The notes: a model not told the origin generated them from the letters alone. Positions 19,455-28,642 are shown, counted from the first letter of the stretch. The stretch: DNA of 64,000 nt from Bacteroides ihuae (GCF_900104585.1 NZ_FNVX01000006.1:992001-1056000), one strand, 5' to 3'. Numbers and translations: made by a program.

Positions 19455-20447
19455 TTATAAACCTAACTTTTCAGATATATCCAACATCTTCTTAATAGGC
19501 TTCACGGCTTTTTCTGCAACATCAGCATCTACTTCTATTTCAGGATATTCATACTTCAAACAGTTATAGAGCTTTTCTAACGAATTCAAACGCATAAAGC
19601 TACACTCATTACAGGCACAAGTACTATCGTTAGGAGGAGCAGGGATAAACGTCTTCTGAGGGCATTTCTTTTGCATCTCATGTAATATACCCGATTCTGT
19701 AGCAACAATAAAACGTTGTTCACTGCTGTTAATAGCATGTTTCAACAAGGCAGCAGTAGAACCAATCACATCAGCCAACTTAAGCACAACACTTTTGCAT
19801 TCAGGGTGTGCAAGTACGATTGCATCTGGGTATTGTGCTTTTAGCTCTACAATTTTTTCTACTGAAAACTGTTCGTGAACATGGCAAGCTCCATCCCACA
19901 ACAACATCTTACGGTTAGTAATTGAGTTAATATAATCTCCTAAGTTTCTATCCGGACCAAAAATAATCTTCTCATCTTTGGGAAAGCTTTCTACTATCTG
20001 CTTTGCATTAGTAGAAGTAACAACCACATCAGTGAGTGCTTTAACGGCAGCTGTTGTATTAACATAGGATATTACTGTATATCCAGGATGCTCTTTGACA
20101 AACTGTTCAAATTGATCTGCCGGGCAACTATCGGCTAACGAACAACCTGCATTCAAATCGGGTACAAGGACTTTCTTATTTGGACAAAGTATCTTAGCTG
20201 TTTCTCCCATGAAATGAACACCACACACTACAATGATATCAGCACTCGTTTTAGCAGCCCATTGAGCCAGTGCCAAACTATCACCAACAAAATCAGCAAT
20301 ATCTTGAATCTCACCTTTCTGATAATAGTGACCCAATATCACTGCATTTTTTTCTTTCTTCAGTTTATTAATGGCAACCTTCAGATCTATATCTTCATTA
20401 ATAGGTTCATTAACAAAACCCTTTTTCAACCACTCTTCTCTATTCAT
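19455..20447 (-). CDS. nadA: Quinolinate synthase A
   Basis: A 330-residue NadA at typical length. It has the three cysteines expected for the 4Fe-4S cluster within conserved contexts: NAGCSLADSCP, the middle HPECKS, and the C-terminal CACNEC. VILGHYYQKGEIQDIADFVGDSL near the start is the family signature (within residues 36-60). NadA condenses iminoaspartate with dihydroxyacetone phosphate to quinolinate, the second step of de novo NAD synthesis. Its partner nadB is 24 kb away at 44625-46196, not in the same operon. Confidence 0.96.
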   Translation of the reverse strand: MNREEWLKKGFVNEPINEDIDLKVAINKLKKEKNAVILGHYYQKGEIQDIADFVGDSLALAQWAAKTSADIIVVCGVHFMGETAKILCPNKKVLVPDLNAGCSLADSCPADQFEQFVKEHPGYTVISYVNTTAAVKALTDVVVTSTNAKQIVESFPKDEKIIFGPDRNLGDYINSITNRKMLLWDGACHVHEQFSVEKIVELKAQYPDAIVLAHPECKSVVLKLADVIGSTAALLKHAINSSEQRFIVATESGILHEMQKKCPQKTFIPAPPNDSTCACNECSFMRLNSLEKLYNCLKYEYPEIEVDADVAEKAVKPIKKMLDISEKLGL

Positions 20448-20941
20448 TATTATCTTATTAGTTTTTCACTCTATCTCTTTAAAAATATATATTAGTTATA
20501 ATAGCCTGTTAATAGTGTTAGTAAAAAAATACATATTTATTTGGTTACTAAGTTATTAGCATCAAATAGACTCTTATTAGCTCTATATTAACAACTATAT
20601 TTGATTTTAGGTACTGATTATAAGGCTTATATAAGTTTAATTAACACCCTGTTTATAAGTTGCAAAGTTAAGAACTTTGGAGCATAAATAGAAAAATTAG
20701 GGTTTAAAAATGTGTTTAAGCAAGCCTTGAAAATTTCTATTAACTTTTTTGGAAGGTTCATTTCATTCGACAGTAACCATATTTATTTATAATACAAGAT
20801 AGTTTAGAGTTTTCTTTCCATGATGTTTTCACAGTATATGAACAGTTATTAACAGAGAAGTTAACTGAGGTTTATACATGTTCAAACATAAATGATTAAT
20901 TTTGTAGCATTAATATGTTTACTGATATATAAAGAGATAAA
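20448..20941. other. Intergenic region between divergent nadA and the TrmH gene (494 bp)
   Basis: Very AT-rich. It holds possible promoter elements for both genes: CAAAGTTA at 20663-20670 (minus-strand TAACTTTG, which would leave a leader of about 210 bases for nadA) and TAATTTTG at 20897-20904 for the methylase. No riboswitch or gene is recognised. Confidence 0.6.
20897..20904 (+). promoter_or_regulatory. Possible -7 element for the TrmH-family gene
   Basis: TAATTTTG fits TAnnTTTG, 37 bases before the start codon; the -33 region is weak. Confidence 0.42.
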
Positions 20942-21481
20942 ATGAATCTACGAAAATTGAAAATTACCGAGTTGAATAGGTTGAGTGCAGAAGAATTTAA
21001 GGAAGCTCAAAAACTTCCTTTAGTGGTAGTATTAGATGATATTCGTAGTCTTCATAATATTGGATCAGTATTTCGTACGTCTGACGCTTTTAGAGTAGAG
21101 CGGATTTATCTATGTGGAATAACAGCAGTTCCTCCTCATCCTGATATGCATAAAACTGCTTTAGGAGCTGAATTTTCAGTGGATTGGATCTATGTTAATA
21201 ACGCTATTGAAGCTGTTGATAACTTAAAGGAAAAAGGATATATAGTATATTCTATTGAACAAGCTGAAGGAAGTATTATGCTTGATGAATTAGAACTTGA
21301 TAAGACAAAGAAGTATGCTGTAGTATTAGGTAATGAAGTGAAAGGAGTGAATCAAGAAGTTATTAATCATTCTGGAGGTTGCATAGAAATTCCTCAGTAT
21401 GGAACAAAGCATTCATTAAATGTATCAGTAACTGCAGGGATTGTAATATGGGATTTCTTTAAAAAACTAACGATCTTTTAA
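20942..21481 (+). CDS. TrmH/SpoU-family RNA 2'-O-methyltransferase
   Basis: A 179-residue SPOUT methylase without the extra substrate-binding domain. Motif 1 is DDIRSLHNIGSVFRTSDAF (residues about 31-49), motif 2 is VVLGNEVKGVNQEVI (about 125-139) and motif 3 is IPQYGTKHSLNVSVTAGI. The C-terminal knotted region binds SAM. It probably methylates a tRNA or rRNA ribose; the exact nucleotide is not deducible. It converges with the DUF4294 gene, 13 bp away. Confidence 0.9.
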   Translation: MNLRKLKITELNRLSAEEFKEAQKLPLVVVLDDIRSLHNIGSVFRTSDAFRVERIYLCGITAVPPHPDMHKTALGAEFSVDWIYVNNAIEAVDNLKEKGYIVYSIEQAEGSIMLDELELDKTKKYAVVLGNEVKGVNQEVINHSGGCIEIPQYGTKHSLNVSVTAGIVIWDFFKKLTIF

Positions 21482-21494
21482 AGGTTTAATTTGG

Positions 21495-22097
21495 CTAAAG
21501 TTGACCATTTTCTACTTGTAAGATTACTCGCTCAGTTAATTGATCTTCTCCTTGAGGATCATATTGCTTTTTAAGACTTGTTCCAAACAATCCGGCAAAA
21601 GCTTGATATAATCCCGCTTTAAAAGGTCCCATAAAGGCTTTTACTATTTCGTAGGAAGTTTGATTTGATTGGCGATCTATTAATTTTATTAATAACTTTC
21701 CTTGAGTGAAAGAAAGCTTTTTCATTCGTGCAGTATATTGATCTTTCAGTCCTTTCTCAACTCGTTTGATATGTTTTTGTTTTGCTTTTTCGTTAGGTAG
21801 AGTTTCAATAAATTCATAAGTTTCGATGATCGCTCGATTTATTTCTCTGGATATTGGAAGAGTCTTTTTAACATTGTAGACAAGTCTGTAATAGTCTTTC
21901 CTTTCTCTATCATTTTTAAATTTCAATGGTTTGAATATATATACTTGTGGAAGTTGAATCCATGGAATTGTATCCCCTTCATACACACATACTGGAACAA
22001 GATAGCCAATATTTTTTTTATCCTCCTGCGCACTGCATAAAGAGCAACGTAGAAGAATAACGGAAAAAAATATTAGTATGTTAAGCCACCTTTTCAT
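21495..22097 (-). CDS. Secreted DUF4294 domain protein
   Basis: A 200-residue protein with a signal peptide (residues 1 to about 23, ending LCSAQ). The mature part matches what I know as DUF4294, found in Bacteroidota: GDTIPWIQLPQVYIF, followed by a charged helical stretch (VYNVKKTLPISREI) and LTQ/SFTQGKLLIKLIDRQ. Periplasmic or outer-membrane location is likely. Function is unknown. It is divergent from the helix-hairpin-helix gene, and its presence is common in Bacteroides genomes. Confidence 0.8.
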   Translation of the reverse strand: MKRWLNILIFFSVILLRCSLCSAQEDKKNIGYLVPVCVYEGDTIPWIQLPQVYIFKPLKFKNDRERKDYYRLVYNVKKTLPISREINRAIIETYEFIETLPNEKAKQKHIKRVEKGLKDQYTARMKKLSFTQGKLLIKLIDRQSNQTSYEIVKAFMGPFKAGLYQAFAGLFGTSLKKQYDPQGEDQLTERVILQVENGQL

Positions 22098-22127
22098 GGC
22101 ACAAAAATAATAATATTTATTGTTTAA

Positions 22128-22159
22128 TTTGTGAGCTTTTTACGTTTTAATTACTTTTG
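22128..22159 (+). promoter_or_regulatory. Promoter of the helix-hairpin-helix gene
   Basis: TTTG (22128-22131), a 20-base spacer and TACTTTTG (22152-22159) match the Bacteroides consensus, 41 bases before the start codon. Confidence 0.66.
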
Positions 22160-22200
22160 ATGTCTAAAATAAATTAACGCGATAAAACTAAATTAAGATC

Positions 22201-24228
22201 ATGTATCATAAAAGAGCAATTCTAATTGCTTTAACCGGAGAGCTATTTATTATTTTAAATTTGAAAGGACAAAATACTGTTGCTAATCCCTTGGAAGATA
22301 TAATGGAAGAAGTGTCCGTAAATGATGAAGAAAATGATAAAAATTGGGATAATGAAATTGAAGAACTCTCCGAACGTTTGCGAGAACCTATTAATTTGAA
22401 TGCTGTTACTAAAGAACAATTAGAGCAATTTCCTTTTTTAAGTGATCTACAGATAGAAAATCTGCTGGCTTATCTCTACATTAATGGACCAATGCAAACT
22501 TTGTATGAGCTACAGTTGGTTGAAGATATAAATAGAGAAACAATAAAATATTTGCTTCCTTTTGTTTGTGTTAAGCCTGTGCACAAAAAAGAACCATTAC
22601 CTACTTTAAAAAATATTTTATCCAGAGGAAAGAATGAACTTCTTACTCGTGTTGACATTCCTTTGTATAAAAGAAAAGGTTACGAATCTTCTTATCTTGG
22701 TCCATCCATTTATCATTCGTTGCGTTATAGTTTTCGTTATAAAGAAAATATATATGCAGGGTTTACGGGTGAAAAAGACGCCGGTGAACCTTTTTTTGGT
22801 TTACACAATCAGAAAGGGTATGACTATTATTCATTTTATTTCTTGTTGAAGAATATTCGTCGATTGAAAGCATTGGCTTTGGGTAATTATAGATTGAGCT
22901 TTGGTCAGGGACTTGTAATCAGTAATGATTATGTGATGGGAAAAACTATTTCAGCTTCTACCATGGGAGGTAGGAGTGGTGGTATAAAAAAACATTCCTC
23001 TACAGACGAATATAATTATTTGCAGGGAGCTGCAGTAGCAATAGGAATGGATAAATTTACTTTATCTGCCTTTTATTCTCACCGTTCTTTGGATGGTATA
23101 GCAACCGATAGTGAAATTACTTCGATAAACAAAAGTGGATTGCACCGAACTGAGAAGGAGGTTTTACGAAGTAATTTGTTTACCATGCAACTTATGGGGG
23201 GGAACCTTACTTATTCTAAAAACGGATTAAAATTTGGACTAACAGGTATTTATTACTTTTTTGATCGTCCTTATGAACCTCAGATCAGAGAATATTCAAA
23301 GTATAACATTCGTGGTAATAATTTTTATAATATAGGAATAGATTACAAATACAGATGGAATAGATTTACTTTGCTTGGAGAAGCTGCAATAGGAAAAGGA
23401 GGGGGGATTGCCACCTTAAATACCATTAAATATTCATCTTCAGATAATTATAATTTATTATTGATTCATAGATATTATGCCTATAATTATTGGGCAATGT
23501 ATGCTCGTTCTTTTTCCGAAGGCGGTAGTATACAGAATGAAAATGGATGGTATCTTGCAGCTGATATTTCACCACTTCGCTTTTGGAAATTTTTTGCTTC
23601 TGTTGATTTCTTCTCTTTCCCTTGGTTGAAGTATGGAGTTGATAAACCCTCATCCGGTTTCGATGGATTGATTCAAGCCACTTATTCACCTTATTCTAAT
23701 TTGTCCATGTATTTGCGGTATCGGTATAAAGAAAAGGAAAAGAACTATACGGATGAGGATAAAGTAAAAACTGTTCGTCCTTTATATCAGCATCGTTTAC
23801 GCTATCAATTGGCTTATTCTGTTTCTGATCATTTTACTCTAAAGACTACTTTGGATTATAATCACATTCATCCACAGCAAGCAAAAGCAAGTAAAGGATT
23901 TCAAATAGTGCAGACTTTAGCTTATGGTTTCCGTAAAATACCTGTGAAATTTGAAATGCATGGAGCATACTTTCATACGGATGATTATGCATCACGTGTT
24001 TATTCCTATGAAAGAGGAATGCTTTACTCTTTTTATATTCCTTCTTTCTATGGTATAGGCACACGATTGGCTTTTGATGTGAGGTATGACATTCGTAAAA
24101 ATTGGATGTTTATAGCCAAAATTGGGCAAACGAAGTATAATGATCGAGACCAGATTGGTACTGGATTAGACGTTATAAATAGCAATAAGAAAACAGATAT
24201 TCAGATGCAATTGCGTTATAAGTTCTAA
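22201..24228 (+). CDS. Secreted helix-hairpin-helix protein with beta-rich C-terminal body
   Basis: A 675-residue exported protein. A signal peptide (about 1-24) is followed by an acidic linker and a helix-hairpin-helix region (residues about 60-120: PINLNAVTKEQLEQFPFLSD and QTLYELQLVEDINRETIKYL), as in ComEA-like modules. The remaining 500 residues are rich in aromatic beta strands of alternating pattern (SLRYSFRYKENIYAGFTGE) and end in MQLRYKF, a terminal aromatic residue typical of outer-membrane beta barrels. It may be a surface DNA-handling or structural protein; no function is known to me. It has its own consensus promoter. Confidence 0.75.
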   Translation: MYHKRAILIALTGELFIILNLKGQNTVANPLEDIMEEVSVNDEENDKNWDNEIEELSERLREPINLNAVTKEQLEQFPFLSDLQIENLLAYLYINGPMQTLYELQLVEDINRETIKYLLPFVCVKPVHKKEPLPTLKNILSRGKNELLTRVDIPLYKRKGYESSYLGPSIYHSLRYSFRYKENIYAGFTGEKDAGEPFFGLHNQKGYDYYSFYFLLKNIRRLKALALGNYRLSFGQGLVISNDYVMGKTISASTMGGRSGGIKKHSSTDEYNYLQGAAVAIGMDKFTLSAFYSHRSLDGIATDSEITSINKSGLHRTEKEVLRSNLFTMQLMGGNLTYSKNGLKFGLTGIYYFFDRPYEPQIREYSKYNIRGNNFYNIGIDYKYRWNRFTLLGEAAIGKGGGIATLNTIKYSSSDNYNLLLIHRYYAYNYWAMYARSFSEGGSIQNENGWYLAADISPLRFWKFFASVDFFSFPWLKYGVDKPSSGFDGLIQATYSPYSNLSMYLRYRYKEKEKNYTDEDKVKTVRPLYQHRLRYQLAYSVSDHFTLKTTLDYNHIHPQQAKASKGFQIVQTLAYGFRKIPVKFEMHGAYFHTDDYASRVYSYERGMLYSFYIPSFYGIGTRLAFDVRYDIRKNWMFIAKIGQTKYNDRDQIGTGLDVINSNKKTDIQMQLRYKF

Positions 24229-24245
24229 TGAACTCTTCTTTTGCG

Positions 24246-24253
24246 TATCTTTG
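24246..24253 (+). promoter_or_regulatory. Possible -7 element for the radical SAM gene
   Basis: TATCTTTG matches TAnnTTTG, 40 bases before the start. A small ACTTG/CAAGT hairpin follows in the leader (24256-24272). Confidence 0.45.
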
Positions 24254-24293
24254 CACTTGTTTTATTAGCAAGTAGAAAATTCTAAATATTAAA

Positions 24294-25070
24294 ATGTCAA
24301 CAGTTATCTATCCTTCTCCCATCTTCGGTCCTGTTCATTCCCGCCGTTTGGGTGTTTCTTTGGGAATTAATCTATTGCCGGCCGACGGAAAAGTTTGTTC
24401 TTTCGATTGTATTTATTGTGAATGCGGATTTAATGCTGACAATAGAGCCCATAATCCTTTGCCAACTCGTGAAGAAGTCCATTTAGCTTTAGAATCTAAA
24501 TTAATAGAAATGAAAGCCGTGGGTCCTATTCCCGACGTGCTTACTTTTGCCGGTAATGGAGAGCCAACTTGCCATCCATCTTTTCCTGAGATCATAGATG
24601 ATACGCTTGCGCTTCGTGATGAGTATTTTCCTAATGCGAAAGTAAGTGTATTGAGTAACTCCACCTTTATTCATCGTCCGGCTGTGTTTGCTGCACTTGC
24701 CAAGATAGATAATAACATACTGAAACTTGATACAGTAGATGAAGATTATATTCATTTACTAGATCGTCCCGGAAGTAACTATTCTGTTTCGAATATTATT
24801 AGCCAGCTCAAAGCTTTCAAAGGGAACTGTATTATTCAAACGATGTTTCTTAAAGGAAAGTATGAAGGAAGAGATATGGATAATACTTCAGATAAATATG
24901 TACTTCCATGGATTGAAGCAGTGAAAAATATTGCACCCAGGCAAGTGATGATCTATACCATTGATAGGGAAACTCCCGATCATGATTTACAAAAAGCTTC
25001 TCCTGAAGAACTTGATAGAATCGTTAGTCAGCTTGCTAAAGAGCATATTGTGGCTACAGCTTCATATTAG
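24294..25070 (+). CDS. Radical SAM domain protein
   Basis: A 258-residue radical SAM enzyme. The cluster motif is CSFDCIYC (CxxxCxxC, residues about 36-43), preceded by GPVHSRRLGVSLGINLLP. FAGNGEPTCHPSF is the glycine-rich SAM-binding segment. The arrangement is that of a small subgroup related to Wyosine-type/MoaA-like proteins in which GPVxSRRLGxSLGI precedes the cluster. Substrate unknown. Convergent with the SulP gene and separated from it by a strong hairpin. Confidence 0.88.
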   Translation: MSTVIYPSPIFGPVHSRRLGVSLGINLLPADGKVCSFDCIYCECGFNADNRAHNPLPTREEVHLALESKLIEMKAVGPIPDVLTFAGNGEPTCHPSFPEIIDDTLALRDEYFPNAKVSVLSNSTFIHRPAVFAALAKIDNNILKLDTVDEDYIHLLDRPGSNYSVSNIISQLKAFKGNCIIQTMFLKGKYEGRDMDNTSDKYVLPWIEAVKNIAPRQVMIYTIDRETPDHDLQKASPEELDRIVSQLAKEHIVATASY

Positions 25071-25078
25071 TGAATTAA

Positions 25079-25126
25079 AAATAGCCCACAGATTTACATT
25101 AATAGGTGTAATTCTGTGGGCTATTA
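25079..25126. terminator. Bidirectional terminator
   Basis: A 13-bp stem (25080-25092 with 25113-25125, AATAGCCCACAGA) plus an inner TACA/TGTA pairing, between the convergent radical SAM and SulP genes. Confidence 0.85.
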
Positions 25127-25146
25127 ATTTTGAATTTATCGATGGT

Positions 25147-26829
25147 TTATTTGCGAATAATATCGTTTGCTCTTTCTATAGCTGTATTGATATTATCACA
25201 AATATTTTCTTCACCAAGCAACTCATAGAAACCTGATTTTTCAAGTACTTTGTATACTTTTTCATTTACTCCTGAGAGCACAATGGTTATTTTTTCCTTC
25301 TTAGACATCCTACAAAGATTGGTAAGATTGTGGATTCCTGTAGAATCTATGAATGGAACTTTACGCATACGTATGATGCGTACTTTGGGACGATCACCCA
25401 TTTGTACCATCTGCTCTTCAAACTTGTTGGCTATGCCGAAAAAATAGGGCCCGTCTATTTCGTATACTTCTACCTGTGAAGGTATAGTCAGATGATCTTC
25501 TCTTACAGCGATATCAAGTTCCATATTTGGATCTATTTCATCTGTAATAACAGATATTTCCGTTGTCTCGGCTACACGACGCATAAACAGCAAGCAAGCT
25601 ATTACTAAACCTACTTCAATAGCTATAGTCAGGTCGAAGATAACCGTCAGGAAAAACGTGATCAATAACACAGCGATATCCGATTTCGGGTTCTTCATCA
25701 ACGCTCTAAAAGTACGCCATTCACTCATATTATATGATACTACCACTAGAACTCCTGCTAAGCAAGCCATTGGAATGTATTGAGCCAGTGGCATAAGAAA
25801 TAGCAAAATCAATAATAAAACAATGGCATGGATAATTCCGGCTACAGGAGTTTTTCCTCCGTTATTGATGTTCGTCATCGTGCGGGCGATGGCACCGGTT
25901 GCGGGAATTCCTCCAAAGAGTGGAGTGATAATATTGGCAGCTCCTTGAGCTATCAATTCCGTGTTAGAATCATGTTTATCACCAGTCACACCGTCGGCTA
26001 CGGTGGCAGATAGCAACGATTCTATTGCGCCCAATACAGCAATTGTTATAGCAACAGGAAATAAGCCCTTCATAGATTCCCATGTCAATACAGGAACTTG
26101 AGCATTAGGCAATTGAGAGGAGATACTAAAACGGTCGCCAATTGTGTCAATGGCATCAATTCCTCCATATATTTTTAGGATGTAAGTTACTATTGTTATC
26201 AGAATAATAGCAATCAATGACCCCGGAATCTTTTTTAAGAATTTAGGGGTAATTGCAATAATTCCTATACTTGCCACGCTCATAATGGTGTTCCACCAAT
26301 TAATGCTATCGAAATGTTTAAAGTAAATCAACCATTTTCCTACAAAGTCTCCCGGTAATTTTTCTCCTCCAAAAGTTAGTCCGAAAATATCGGCTATTTG
26401 TGTGGTGAAAATTGTTACAGCAATACCACTGGTAAAACCAACGATGATAGGGTAGGGCATAAATTTAATAATAGCACCTAACTTAAATGCTCCCAATAAA
26501 ATGAGTAATACTCCTGCCATGATGGTAGCGATGATTAATCCGGCTTCTCCGTATTGCTGAATAACAGCATATACAATCACGATAAATGCACCGGTAGGTC
26601 CTCCAATTTGTACTTTGCTACCTCCAATTAGTGAGATTATAAATCCTGCGATAATGGCAGTAATGATGCCTTTCTCCGGAGATACCCCCGAGGCAATACC
26701 AAATGCTATGGCCAAAGGAAGTGCCACGATACCTACAATGATACCAGACATTAAATCTGCCATGAATAGTTGTTTAGAATAATTTTTCAAAGCAACGAGC
26801 AGCTTTGGCTTAAATTCAAATGCTTTCAT
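25147..26829 (-). CDS. SulP family anion transporter with STAS domain
   Basis: A 560-residue permease. The N-terminal membrane part has 10-12 hydrophobic segments with the SulP signature (DLMSGIIVGIVALPLAIAFG and a later GGIPATGAIARTMTNI loop). The C-terminal STAS domain (about residues 440-555) contains VPFIDSTGIHNLTNLC with the conserved serine. Substrates in the family include sulfate, bicarbonate and dicarboxylates; none can be chosen here. The frame opens to 26892; I prefer ATG 26829 (MKAFEFKPK) because the -7 box at 26890-26897 would place the transcript start near 26883, leaving almost no leader for the ATG at 26874. Confidence 0.9.
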   Translation of the reverse strand: MKAFEFKPKLLVALKNYSKQLFMADLMSGIIVGIVALPLAIAFGIASGVSPEKGIITAIIAGFIISLIGGSKVQIGGPTGAFIVIVYAVIQQYGEAGLIIATIMAGVLLILLGAFKLGAIIKFMPYPIIVGFTSGIAVTIFTTQIADIFGLTFGGEKLPGDFVGKWLIYFKHFDSINWWNTIMSVASIGIIAITPKFLKKIPGSLIAIILITIVTYILKIYGGIDAIDTIGDRFSISSQLPNAQVPVLTWESMKGLFPVAITIAVLGAIESLLSATVADGVTGDKHDSNTELIAQGAANIITPLFGGIPATGAIARTMTNINNGGKTPVAGIIHAIVLLLILLFLMPLAQYIPMACLAGVLVVVSYNMSEWRTFRALMKNPKSDIAVLLITFFLTVIFDLTIAIEVGLVIACLLFMRRVAETTEISVITDEIDPNMELDIAVREDHLTIPSQVEVYEIDGPYFFGIANKFEEQMVQMGDRPKVRIIRMRKVPFIDSTGIHNLTNLCRMSKKEKITIVLSGVNEKVYKVLEKSGFYELLGEENICDNINTAIERANDIIRK

Positions 26830-26889
26830 TCTATTTGTATATAAGTAGTTGATTAGTAGATCTTTGTCGTCCATTTTTAAAAGGAAGGA

Positions 26890-26897
26890 CAAAGATA
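26890..26897 (-). promoter_or_regulatory. Promoter -7 element for the SulP gene
   Basis: Minus-strand TATCTTTG. It gives a leader of about 50 bases to ATG 26829. The -33 element is unclear. Confidence 0.5.
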
Positions 26898-27014
26898 CAA
26901 AAAAATACTATTACTGTGTTGTAAAACATGTTTAGTTCTATTTATCCTTTTTTTCTTCTATAAAAATGAATATTAATGTTGTAAAGAAAGGATTCACATT
27001 ATAAAATAATTTGT

Positions 27015-27022
27015 TATATTTG
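27015..27022 (+). promoter_or_regulatory. Promoter -7 element for rubrerythrin
   Basis: TATATTTG matches the consensus; the start codon is 62 bases further on. The -33 element is weak. Confidence 0.5.
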
Positions 27023-27084
27023 TCTTCTTCTATGTAAGATAAAGTAGTAGTAAAGATTAATATCCAATTCTAAATATAAAGATT

Positions 27085-27663
27085 ATGACTAAAAGTATTA
27101 AAGGAACTCAGACCGAGAAAAATCTGATGCATTCATTTGCCGGAGAATCACAGGCAAGAATGCGCTACACTTATTTTGCAAGTGCTGCTAAAAAAGAAGG
27201 TTTCGAACAAATTGCTGCTATCTTCACTGAAACAGCCGATCAGGAAAAAGAGCATGCAAAACGTATGTTTAAGTATCTTGAAGGAGGAATGGTAGAGATC
27301 ACAGCCAGCTTTCCTGCGGGAGTAATTGGTACTACACTCGAGAACCTTCAGGCTGCCGCTGCCGGTGAGCATGAAGAATGGACATTAGATTACCCACATT
27401 TTGCTGATGTGGCCGAAGAAGAAGGTTTTCGTGAAATCGCAGCTATGTATCGCAATATCGCAAAAGCTGAAAAAGGGCATGAAGAGAGATATCTTGCTTT
27501 CGTGAATAACATCGAAACAGCCTCTGTATTTGCTAAAGAAGGAGAGGTTCTTTGGCAGTGCCGCAATTGTGGTTATATACATTCCGGTAAAACAGCTCCT
27601 AAAACGTGCCCGGCATGTTTACATCCGCAATCTTATTTTGAAGTAAAGAAGGAAAATTATTAA
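27085..27663 (+). CDS. rbr: Rubrerythrin
   Basis: A 192-residue two-domain iron protein. The ferritin-like diiron domain (residues 1 to about 145) has the ligand helices FAGESQARMRY, ADQEKEHAKRMF, EEEGFREIAAMYRNIAKAEKGHEERY. The C-terminal rubredoxin-like domain has CRNCGYIHSG and CPACLHPQSYFEV (two CxxC pairs for the Fe-Cys4 site). It reduces hydrogen peroxide to water in the cytoplasm and protects anaerobes during oxygen exposure. Monocistronic, with promoter and terminator. Confidence 0.97.
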   Translation: MTKSIKGTQTEKNLMHSFAGESQARMRYTYFASAAKKEGFEQIAAIFTETADQEKEHAKRMFKYLEGGMVEITASFPAGVIGTTLENLQAAAAGEHEEWTLDYPHFADVAEEEGFREIAAMYRNIAKAEKGHEERYLAFVNNIETASVFAKEGEVLWQCRNCGYIHSGKTAPKTCPACLHPQSYFEVKKENY

Positions 27664-27686
27664 GAATCTTTCTTCAGCCCCCTACT

Positions 27687-27729
27687 AACTCCTTATGGCA
27701 TTCATCTAGAATGGATAAGGAGTTTTTTT
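27687..27729 (+). terminator. Terminator of rubrerythrin
   Basis: AACTCCTTAT-GCATTC and GAATG-ATAAGGAGTT form a stem (27687-27724) with one mismatch, followed by seven T residues. Confidence 0.88.
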
Positions 27730-27796
27730 ATGGTTAGATGTTGTTCTCTATTAATTTGATACCAACACCTTTATCTATATTTAAACGGAAAGAATT

Positions 27797-28231
27797 ATGA
27801 CAAAGATTTTATCAATATGCATTATTTTTCTTTTAAGTGCGAATCTGTTTGGGCAGATACGAAGCTTTGAAGACATTCCAAAGGATGTTTTGAAACATTT
27901 AGACAAAATGGGTATGGATAAATCTCCTATAGTAAATAGTCCTGAAAGTGATTATTTCAATATGATCTTTAAAGATTCTCGGAAAGATTTTGATTTTGAG
28001 GGGAAAAAAGTGGGATTTGTCACAGGAAGTACTGGAAAAAGAATAAGTAATAAACATGATTATTTTGATATAGAAAAAAAGAGATTTTTGCATACTTATT
28101 CCCCCAATGGAGGTATATTATATCTTTTTGATGAAAGCCAAAAAGAGAAATCAGGAGGGTATGACGCTGTAATAGCGTATTGGTGCAAAGTTTTACTTCG
28201 AATAAAAGATTTACCTGATAAGCTAAAATAA
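27797..28231 (+). CDS. Small secreted protein, unknown
   Basis: A 144-residue protein with a Sec signal peptide (residues 1 to about 20, ending NLFGQI). I do not recognise the family. The mature part is charged and mixed alpha/beta; GKKVGFVTGSTGKRIS and NGGILYLFDESQKEKSGGYDAVIAYW are the most structured segments. It lies alone between rubrerythrin and the GH9 locus and is followed by the 22-bp repeat structure at 28443. Coding is supported by the signal peptide and codon composition, not by homology. Confidence 0.7.
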   Translation: MTKILSICIIFLLSANLFGQIRSFEDIPKDVLKHLDKMGMDKSPIVNSPESDYFNMIFKDSRKDFDFEGKKVGFVTGSTGKRISNKHDYFDIEKKRFLHTYSPNGGILYLFDESQKEKSGGYDAVIAYWCKVLLRIKDLPDKLK

Positions 28232-28442
28232 ATACAAGACTATATGTCTTACAAATCATTCATGGCACCAACCTATATCAACATCACTTTGATTAATGAG
28301 AAAATGAATATAGAGTTGTGGTGTAGCTATGAATAGTTTTTAATGCATGCAAAAACTGATGTAATTACGTAAGAAAGGCCTCTTTCTCGCTATAAAAGTA
28401 TATATTTTTCAGTATGCCCTACAAGCCTCCTGAGAGGGGTTT

Positions 28443-28515
28443 GGTGAATTAACTAGATCAGCGTGGTGAATTAACTACTTCACCACGCTGATCTAGTTAA
28501 TTCACCACGCTGAAG
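28443..28515. repeat. 22-bp units in both orientations forming a 28-bp inverted repeat
   Basis: 28443-28470 is the exact reverse complement of 28479-28506, with an 8-base loop (TTAACTAC). The left arm is a 22-bp unit at 28443 (GGTGAATTAACTAG...) followed directly by the start of a second copy at 28465. The right arm contains the same unit inverted at 28485-28506 and the start of another at 28507. This is a palindromic pile-up of one 22-bp unit, not a simple terminator. Confidence 0.8.
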
Positions 28516-28634
28516 TTATATCTTCTGTTTTCAAACCTCCATTTGTCAATAATGAGAAAATGGAATTCTTCTTCAGTTAACTAATGCAACCGTTATTCAT
28601 AACATTCTGATATCCTTCAATCTGCAAAATGTTC

Positions 28635-28642
28635 TAACTTTG
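28635..28642 (+). promoter_or_regulatory. Possible -7 element for GH9 gene 1
   Basis: TAACTTTG fits TAnnTTTG, 68 bases before the start codon. The -33 region is weak; a small CTCC/GGAG hairpin lies in the leader. Confidence 0.42.

Noticed and set aside
20448..20941. Replication origin or riboswitch between nadA and the TrmH gene
   Set aside because: TTATTAACA-like words occur but no cluster of DnaA boxes, no dnaA nearby, and no NAD-related riboswitch pattern could be recognised.
28443..28506. Simple terminator interpretation of the 28-bp inverted repeat
   Set aside because: It lacks a T-run, lies more than 200 bp after the nearest gene and consists of direct as well as inverted 22-bp units.
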